From assembly GCF_021390325.1 (NCBI RefSeq), contig NZ_JAJUWU010000004.1, positions 124,001 to 188,000 of the forward strand: a stretch of DNA of 64,000 nt, given 5' to 3'. This document shows positions 58,931 to 64,000 of this stretch, piece after piece. The notes beneath the pieces were generated by a model. It was not told where the DNA came from, searched no databases, and saw nothing but the letters and a program-made list of their open reading frames with translations. This DNA comes from Jiella avicenniae. Lineage in GTDB: Bacteria > Pseudomonadota > Alphaproteobacteria > Rhizobiales > Rhizobiaceae. How positions within the stretch are numbered: the first letter of the stretch is position 1; each line of letters opens with the position of its first letter. A program made the translations under genes and the position numbers.

Positions 58931-60463
58931 TCAGGCGGCCGCGGCGAGCCGTTCGCCCGCGACCCGGTATGAGATCGCCTCGGCGAGATGGACGCGCTGG
59001 ACGCTGCCCGCCTGATCGAGATCGGCAAGGGTGCGCGCGACCTTGAGAATGCGGTGATAGGCTCTTGCGGAGAACTTCATCTGCTCGGCCGCGTCGTGCA
59101 GGAGTTGTGTGCCGGGCCGGTCGACCGAGGCGACGTCCTCGATCATGCTGGCCGAACAGTGTGCGTTGAGCGTTTCGGCCGGCAGGCCGAGGGCGGAAAA
59201 CCGCTCCGTCTGACGAAGGCGGGCCGCGACGACGCGGGCGAGCACCGCCGATGACGGCTCGGCCGGAGCCGGCCTGATCAGATCGGACGCCGTTACCGCC
59301 GGAACTTCCACCCTCAGATCGATCCGGTCGAGCAGCGGACCAGAAATGCGCGACTGGTATTCGCCGGCGCAGCGCGCGCCGCGGGGACAACGGTAGCCCG
59401 GCTCCCCCGCCATGCCGCAGCGGCAGGGATTCATCGCCGCGATCAGCTGGAATTTCGCGGGATAGGTGACACGGTGATTGGCGCGGGCGATGACGCTTTC
59501 GCCGCCTTCCAGCGGCTGGCGCAGGGAATCGAGCACGATCGGCGAGAATTCGGGCAGTTCATCGAGAAACAGAACGCCGCGATGGGCGAGCGAGACCTCG
59601 CCGGGCCTTGCCCGCAAGCCGCCGCCCACCATCGCCGCCATCGAGGCCGAGTGGTGCGGACTGCGGAACGGCCGCCGGTCGGAGAGCTTGCCGCCGCTGA
59701 GTTCGCCGGCGATCGAGGCGATCATCGACACTTCCAGGAGTTCGCGCGGCGCGAGCGGCGGCAGGATCGAGGGCAGCCGCTGGGCGAGCATCGACTTGCC
59801 CGACCCTGGAGGGCCTACCATCAGGAGGTTGTGGCCGCCGGCCGCGGCGATCTCCAGCGCCCGCTTGGCGACGATCTGCCCCTTGATCTCGGCCAAGTCC
59901 GGCAGATTCGCCGGCCCCGAGCGGATCGCCGGCTCGGGACGGGCGATCACCTGGGTTCCGCGGAAGTGGTTGGCGATCTGGATCAGGCTGCGGGCCGCGA
60001 CGATCGGCATGTCGGCGCTCGCCCAGGCCGCCTCGGGCCCGCATTCGGACGGGCAGATCAGCCCCATTTCGAGAGCATTGGCGCGCATCGCCGCCGGCAG
60101 CACGCCGGCGACCGGCGTGATCATTCCATCGAGCGAGAGTTCGCCGAGAACGCAGTAGCCGGCCAGCGTGTCGGAAGGCACCGCACCGAGCGCCACCATC
60201 AGGCCGAGGGCGATCGGCAGGTCGTAGTGGCTTCCCTCCTTCGGAAGGTCGGCCGGCGCGAGATTGACCGTCACCTTCTTGGGCGGCATCGACAGGCCGG
60301 AGGCGTGCAGGGCCGCCTGCACCCGCTCGCGGCTTTCGGCCACGGCCTTGTCCGGCAGGCCGACGATCTGGATCCCGACCTTGCCCGGCGCCACCATCAC
60401 CTGGACGTCGACCGGCACCGCCTCGATGCCGTGGAAGGCGACCGTCTTGACGCGCGATACCAT
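58931..60463 (-). CDS. comM: YifB/ComM-family Mg-chelatase-like AAA+ ATPase
   Basis: This 510-residue helicase-like ATPase promotes branch migration during natural transformation in some bacteria. The N-terminal Lon-like domain has VVGLPDKAVAESRERV-like VGLPDKAVAESRERV and VNLAPADLPKEGSHYDLPIAL. The ATPase core has Walker A MVGPPGSGKSML and FRSPHHSASMAAMVGGG, GVLFLDELPEF (Walker B), and the zinc-like CRCGMAG... C-rich segment. C-terminal domain: SARAYHRILKVARTLADL. The ATG is at 60463. Confidence 0.93.
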   Translation of the reverse strand: MVSRVKTVAFHGIEAVPVDVQVMVAPGKVGIQIVGLPDKAVAESRERVQAALHASGLSMPPKKVTVNLAPADLPKEGSHYDLPIALGLMVALGAVPSDTLAGYCVLGELSLDGMITPVAGVLPAAMRANALEMGLICPSECGPEAAWASADMPIVAARSLIQIANHFRGTQVIARPEPAIRSGPANLPDLAEIKGQIVAKRALEIAAAGGHNLLMVGPPGSGKSMLAQRLPSILPPLAPRELLEVSMIASIAGELSGGKLSDRRPFRSPHHSASMAAMVGGGLRARPGEVSLAHRGVLFLDELPEFSPIVLDSLRQPLEGGESVIARANHRVTYPAKFQLIAAMNPCRCGMAGEPGYRCPRGARCAGEYQSRISGPLLDRIDLRVEVPAVTASDLIRPAPAEPSSAVLARVVAARLRQTERFSALGLPAETLNAHCSASMIEDVASVDRPGTQLLHDAAEQMKFSARAYHRILKVARTLADLDQAGSVQRVHLAEAISYRVAGERLAAAA

Positions 60464-60791
60464 GGGCCTGCCTCCGTTCGCGATTGATCCATCGACGTCC
60501 AGCGGTTGTCATGAATGAAAATGCATCTCATCACAGCATTCAGGATAAAACAAGAACTTTCGAGGAACAAAATGTGCTTGCCGATTTCTTCCCGCCGTGC
60601 CAGGATCGACGGACCGATGCGGGTCTTGAAGGCTGAATGGAGGAGGGCAGGTACCGGAGCGCTGTGTTCGCCGGCTGAGAGTGTGCCCGGCCCGACCTCC
60701 GGCCGGTGTCGACGTGAGCCCGGCGGGCGTTTTCGGCGACGATTGCGACCGGGGCCGAAAGAGATGTTGCCATCGTGAAAGGGCCAGCGGC
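60464..60791. other. Divergent control region between comM and the MDR-led cluster
   Basis: No convincing gene; one 87-codon frame (60515-60778) lacks a ribosome-binding site and looks like a chance ORF. The first 100 bases after comM are clearly AT-richer (about 60505-60580) and probably hold the divergent promoters. Confidence 0.5.
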
Positions 60792-61778
60792 TTGGCGGAG
60801 GAGGAGAACGGCGTCGAGGCGAAGGCGCTTTGGATCGTTGGAGAAAACCGCGCCGACCGGCGCAGCGAGGCGTCTCTGCGGCCTGGGTCGAAAGAGGTGG
60901 CGGTTGCGTCCGCTTTCGGCGCGATCAGCCGGGGGACGGAGTCGCTCGTCGCCGCCGGCGCCGTGCCGGAGAGCGAATGGGAGCGGATGCGTGCGCCGTT
61001 CCAGGAGGGGGCGTTCCCCTTTCCGGTGAAATACGGCTACGCGACGGTGGGGCGGATCGTTGCCGGGGATGCGGCGCGGAACGGCGAGTGGGTGTTCTGC
61101 CTGCATCCGCATCAGGACCGGTTCGTCGTTCCGGGGGAGGCGGCGGTGCCGGTGCCCCAGAACGTGCCGGCCAGCCGCGCGGTGCTTGCCGCCAACATGG
61201 AAACCGCGCTCAACGTCGTCTGGGATGCCGGGATTATGCCGGGCGACAAGGTCGCGGTGATCGGCGCCGGCGTCGTCGGGCTTCTGGTGGCCTATCTCGC
61301 GGGGGCAATCCCCGGGACGCAGACGACGATCGTCGACGTCAATGCCGGGCGGGCGGACGTTGCCGAGCGCCTCGGCATAGGCTTTGCGACGCCCGGCGGC
61401 GCGCCGGCGGAATGCGACGTGGTCGTGCACGCCTCGGCGAGCGAGGCGGGGCTTGCCAGCGCCATCGAGGCGGCCGGCTTCGAGGCGCGGATCGTCGAGG
61501 CGAGCTGGTATGGCGAGAGCGCGCCGACGGTCCCGCTGGGCGGCGCCTTTCACAGCCGGCGCCTGTCGCTCGTCGCCTCGCAGGTCGGCAGCGTGCCGGC
61601 GAGCCGGGCCGGGCGCTGGAGCAACCGGCGGCGGCTCGAAACGGCGCTGCGCCTGCTCGCCGATCCGCGGCTCGACGCGTTGTTCTCGGGCGAGACGGCT
61701 TTCGTCGACTTGGCCGCGCGCTATGTCGCCATCCTTCAGGATCCGGCGACCCTCTGCCATCGGGTCCGCTACGACTGA
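60792..61778 (+). CDS. Zinc-less MDR-superfamily dehydrogenase (SRGTE type)
   Basis: This 328-residue medium-chain dehydrogenase has the motif ISRGTE (about 45-50) at the position of the catalytic zinc Cys, and no GHE motif; similar SRGTE sequences occur in BchC-like dehydrogenases. The Rossmann loop is VIGAGVVGLL (about 157-166). The start is TTG 60792 with AAAGGG eight bases upstream. It heads a cluster with a pterin-synthase homologue, a glycosyltransferase and a methyltransferase; substrate unknown. Confidence 0.83.
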   Translation: MAEEENGVEAKALWIVGENRADRRSEASLRPGSKEVAVASAFGAISRGTESLVAAGAVPESEWERMRAPFQEGAFPFPVKYGYATVGRIVAGDAARNGEWVFCLHPHQDRFVVPGEAAVPVPQNVPASRAVLAANMETALNVVWDAGIMPGDKVAVIGAGVVGLLVAYLAGAIPGTQTTIVDVNAGRADVAERLGIGFATPGGAPAECDVVVHASASEAGLASAIEAAGFEARIVEASWYGESAPTVPLGGAFHSRRLSLVASQVGSVPASRAGRWSNRRRLETALRLLADPRLDALFSGETAFVDLAARYVAILQDPATLCHRVRYD

Positions 61779-61806
61779 CGAAGAGCGACGTGAGAGGAAT
61801 GCGACG

Positions 61807-62205
61807 ATGTACGCCGTCGAGGTCCGCGACCACATGATGGTCGCCCACAGCCTGCCGCGGCCGGTCTTCGGCCCGGCGCAGAAGATCCACGGCGCGACCT
61901 TCGTCGTCGACGCGGCGTTCTTCGCCGAGGAACTCGACGAGGACGGCCTCGCGGTCGACATCGGTCTGGCGAGTTCGGTCCTGAAGGCGGTTCTCGAACC
62001 GTTGAACTACCAGAATCTCGACGAGCTCGAGGTGTTTCGCGGCAAGATCACCACGACGGAGTTCCTCGCCCGGTATCTGTTCGACCGGCTGGCCGAGCGC
62101 ATCGCGGCAGGCGCGCTGGGAAAAGGCGGCGGGCGCATCTGCCGCCTGAAGGTCAGCCTGGAGGAATCCCACGTCGCACGCGGCTGGTACGAGGGCGCAT
62201 TGTGA
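61807..62205 (+). CDS. 6-pyruvoyl/6-carboxy-tetrahydropterin synthase homologue with degenerate active site
   Basis: This 132-residue protein has the T-fold of the PTPS/QueD family: VEVRDHMMVAHS (His14), KIHGATFVV (His28), ITTTEFLARYLFDRLAERI and SLEESHVARGWYEG (active-site Glu). However, the catalytic Cys before the HGH motif is absent, HGH is HGA (second zinc ligand lost), and the LDH/DH motif is LNY. So at least four catalytic or metal residues are missing. AGAGGA precedes the ATG, which follows the MDR stop by 28 bases; the 3' end overlaps the glycosyltransferase start by four. Confidence 0.85.
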   Translation: MYAVEVRDHMMVAHSLPRPVFGPAQKIHGATFVVDAAFFAEELDEDGLAVDIGLASSVLKAVLEPLNYQNLDELEVFRGKITTTEFLARYLFDRLAERIAAGALGKGGGRICRLKVSLEESHVARGWYEGAL

Positions 62206-63269
62206 GCCTGCGCCGGCTGGTCTTCGCGATCCCCGGCGATCTTTCGACGCCGAGCGGCGGCTACGGCTACGACCGCCGCCTGATCGGCGAATTGCGGCGG
62301 CTCGGCTGGGAGGTCGAGCATCTTCGCCTGCCGGACGGGTTTCCCCGACCGAGCCGCGCCGAACGCGCGGACGCTGAGGCGGCGTTCGCCGCGCTGACGG
62401 ATGGGGACCTCGTCCTCGTCGACGGCCTCGCCTTCGGGGCCATGCCGGACATCGCCGACCGGCACGCATCACGACTCCGGCTCGCCGCGCTCGTCCACCA
62501 TCCGCTGTTCCTCGAAACCGGCCTCGACCGGTCGACGCGCGAGGCGCTGGATGCGAGCGAGCGACATGCGCTTCTCGCGGCCCGGGCGGTCGTCGTGACG
62601 AGCCCGGCGACGGCCGAGACCGTGAGCGCTTCCTTCGCCGTGCCGGCCGAGCGGCTGACGGTCGCCCTGCCGGGCACGGACAAGCCGTCGCCGCCCCTGC
62701 CGGCCGGTGGACGCGGCGAGGCGCCGCCGACGATCCTGTCGATCGGCACGCTCATTCCCCGCAAGGACCATGCGACGCTGGTCGCCGCCCTCGCCGGGAT
62801 CGCCGATCTTGCCTGGCGATGCCGGATCGTCGGCAGCATGAGCGCCGATCCGGACACCGCCGAGGCCTTGCGCCGGCAGATCGAAACCCTCGGCCTTTCG
62901 GGTCGGATCGAACTCGTCGGCGCCATGGCCGATGTCGCCGCCGAATATCCGAAGGCCGATCTCTTCGTTCTCGCCAGTCGCTACGAGGGCTACGGCATGG
63001 TCTTCGCCGAGGCCCTGGCCCATGGCCTGCCGGTGGTCTTCTGCGCGGCGGGCGCGCCGCAGGACTTCATTCCGGAGGCTGCCGGTCGGCGCTTCGAGCC
63101 GGGCGATGCCGAGGGCCTCGCCGCCGCGCTTCGCGCGCTGCTCGTCGACGGGAACGCGCGCGCCGGTGCCGCAGAGGCGGCGTACGCGGCGGGGCGGGCG
63201 CTGCCCGGCTGGGACGAGACGGCGCGGATCGTCGCTGCTGCGCTGTCGCGGCTGGACGATCGCCGATGA
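62202..63269 (+). CDS. GT4-family glycosyltransferase of the pterin-synthase-like cluster
   Basis: This 355-residue GT-B enzyme has an N-terminal PGDLSTPSGGYGYDRRL nucleotide-sugar-family start and a C-terminal donor site with ILSIGTLIPRKDHATL and SRYEGYGMVFAEALAHGLP, whose two Glu (262 and 270) form the EX7E motif. It starts with GTG at a GTGA overlap with the pterin-synthase homologue and ends in an ATGA overlap with the methyltransferase, so translation is coupled. Acceptor unknown. Confidence 0.87.
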   Translation: MSLRRLVFAIPGDLSTPSGGYGYDRRLIGELRRLGWEVEHLRLPDGFPRPSRAERADAEAAFAALTDGDLVLVDGLAFGAMPDIADRHASRLRLAALVHHPLFLETGLDRSTREALDASERHALLAARAVVVTSPATAETVSASFAVPAERLTVALPGTDKPSPPLPAGGRGEAPPTILSIGTLIPRKDHATLVAALAGIADLAWRCRIVGSMSADPDTAEALRRQIETLGLSGRIELVGAMADVAAEYPKADLFVLASRYEGYGMVFAEALAHGLPVVFCAAGAPQDFIPEAAGRRFEPGDAEGLAAALRALLVDGNARAGAAEAAYAAGRALPGWDETARIVAAALSRLDDRR

Positions 63270-64000
63270 GCGGCTTCGAGCCGTCCTGGCTCGCCTTGCG
63301 GGAGCCGGCCGATCTGCGCGCCCGCGATGCCGGACTGATGCGAAAGGCCGCCGAATGGCTCGCCAGGGCGGACATGGCGCCCGTCGTCGTCGATCTCGGC
63401 TGCGGCGCCGGCTCGACGCTCGCGGCGATGCGCCCCGTCCTGCGCGCCACGGGCTGCAACGCCCGCTGGCGCCTGGTCGACGACGATCCGGCGCTTCTCG
63501 ACCTTGCGGCAAAGCGGGCGGCGGAGTTCGGTGTCGATGCCGAAACCTGCCGCGTCGACCTGTCCGACGTTGCGGCGATCCCGATCGACGACGCCCGGCT
63601 GGTCACGGCGTCGGCCCTGTTCGACCTTGCCGCGCCGGACTTCGTCTCGGCGCTTGCGGGCGACGTCGCGAAGGCGCGGGCCGCGCTCTATGCCAGCCTC
63701 AGCTATGACGGCTCGACGACGTTCGAGCCGGCTCATCCGCTCGACGGCATCGTCGTTGCCGGGTTCAACCGCCATCAGCTGCGGCCGAAAGGGCTCGGCG
63801 ATGGCCCCGCGCTCGGCCCGGCCGCCGCGCGGATGCTGGCGAAGGTCATGCGGGCAGAGGGCTACGAGGTGGACCTTGCCGAGAGCCCCTGGCGGCTCGG
63901 ACCGGAGGACGGGGGCCTCGCGGTTCGGCATGTCGACGGCATGGCCGAGGCGGTCGGCGAACTCGGCGTCCTCGACCCGGCGGAACTCGCCGGCTGGCGG
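63266..64000 (+). CDS. Class I SAM-dependent methyltransferase, partial (runs off the right edge)
   Basis: This frame gives 245 residues with no stop before the window edge. VVDLGCGAGST (about 41-51) is the SAM-binding motif I, followed by RLVDDDPALLDLA (motif II acidic residue), and LVTASALFDLAAPDFV. The substrate is unknown. The ATG overlaps the glycosyltransferase stop. Being the fourth overlapping gene, it is probably not the last of the operon. Confidence 0.85.
   Translation, partial: MSGFEPSWLALREPADLRARDAGLMRKAAEWLARADMAPVVVDLGCGAGSTLAAMRPVLRATGCNARWRLVDDDPALLDLAAKRAAEFGVDAETCRVDLSDVAAIPIDDARLVTASALFDLAAPDFVSALAGDVAKARAALYASLSYDGSTTFEPAHPLDGIVVAGFNRHQLRPKGLGDGPALGPAAARMLAKVMRAEGYEVDLAESPWRLGPEDGGLAVRHVDGMAEAVGELGVLDPAELAGWR

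Noticed and set aside
60515-60778. 87-codon frame before the MDR-led cluster
   Set aside because: No ribosome-binding site, Arg-rich low-complexity end, and it lies in an expected promoter region.

Overview
The window is high-GC alphaproteobacterial chromosome, most likely from the order Hyphomicrobiales (Rhizobiales); an Aurantimonadaceae-like genome is a guess. The evidence is gene order: ybgC-tolQRAB-pal-ybgF-tilS-ftsH-glmM, and pmbA-cysQ-DUF4170-acyltransferase-waaA-lpxK-DUF2093-mutL. Palindromic intergenic repeats resembling rhizobial RIME elements and CtrA-like TTAA-N7-TTAA boxes agree with this. No rRNA, tRNA, CRISPR array, insertion sequence or prophage was seen. The DNA is mostly core chromosome with small accessory patches.

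Layout. 1-2460: the 5' part of dnaX (running off the left edge), a ParDE-type toxin-antitoxin pair and the tail of a broken amidohydrolase. 2830-7130: an ammonium transporter behind a sigma-54-like promoter, a quinone-reductase-like dehydrogenase, a repeat pair, a DUF4396 membrane protein and rpsU. 7670-15410: a cytochrome P450, a thioesterase, gyrB, a Uma2-family protein and a secreted phytase-like protein. 15560-27380: the Tol-Pal cell-envelope cluster followed by tilS, ftsH and glmM. 27720-38940: an Omp25/31-like outer-membrane protein, a KefB/C-like antiporter, the pmbA-to-lpxK lipid A/Kdo block and mutL. 39180-43140: an outer-membrane barrel-like protein and xylA-xylB. 43245-49020: a six-gene thiamine operon (thiC-thiO-thiS-thiG-thiE-thiD, minus strand) behind a TPP riboswitch. 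49100-50170: a second ParDE pair and an orphan membrane protein. 50206-60463: malic enzyme, an LpxH-like phosphoesterase paired with a GT4 glycosyltransferase, a DUF2252 protein, several small exported proteins, a GNAT acetyltransferase and comM. 60792 to the right edge: a tightly coupled four-gene set (non-zinc MDR dehydrogenase, degenerate 6-pyruvoyl-tetrahydropterin-synthase homologue, GT4 glycosyltransferase, SAM methyltransferase).

The last cluster is the best candidate for an undescribed system. The genes overlap or nearly touch, and two of the enzymes have lost the residues that define their families' usual chemistry. Other observations worth attention: a repeat element that has become the C-terminal coding sequence of thiE; near-identical CtrA-like boxes before tolQ and pal; a kinase-like catalytic loop in the DUF2252 protein; and two adjacent small exported proteins that share a C-terminal SGG(I/V)VPGQ motif.
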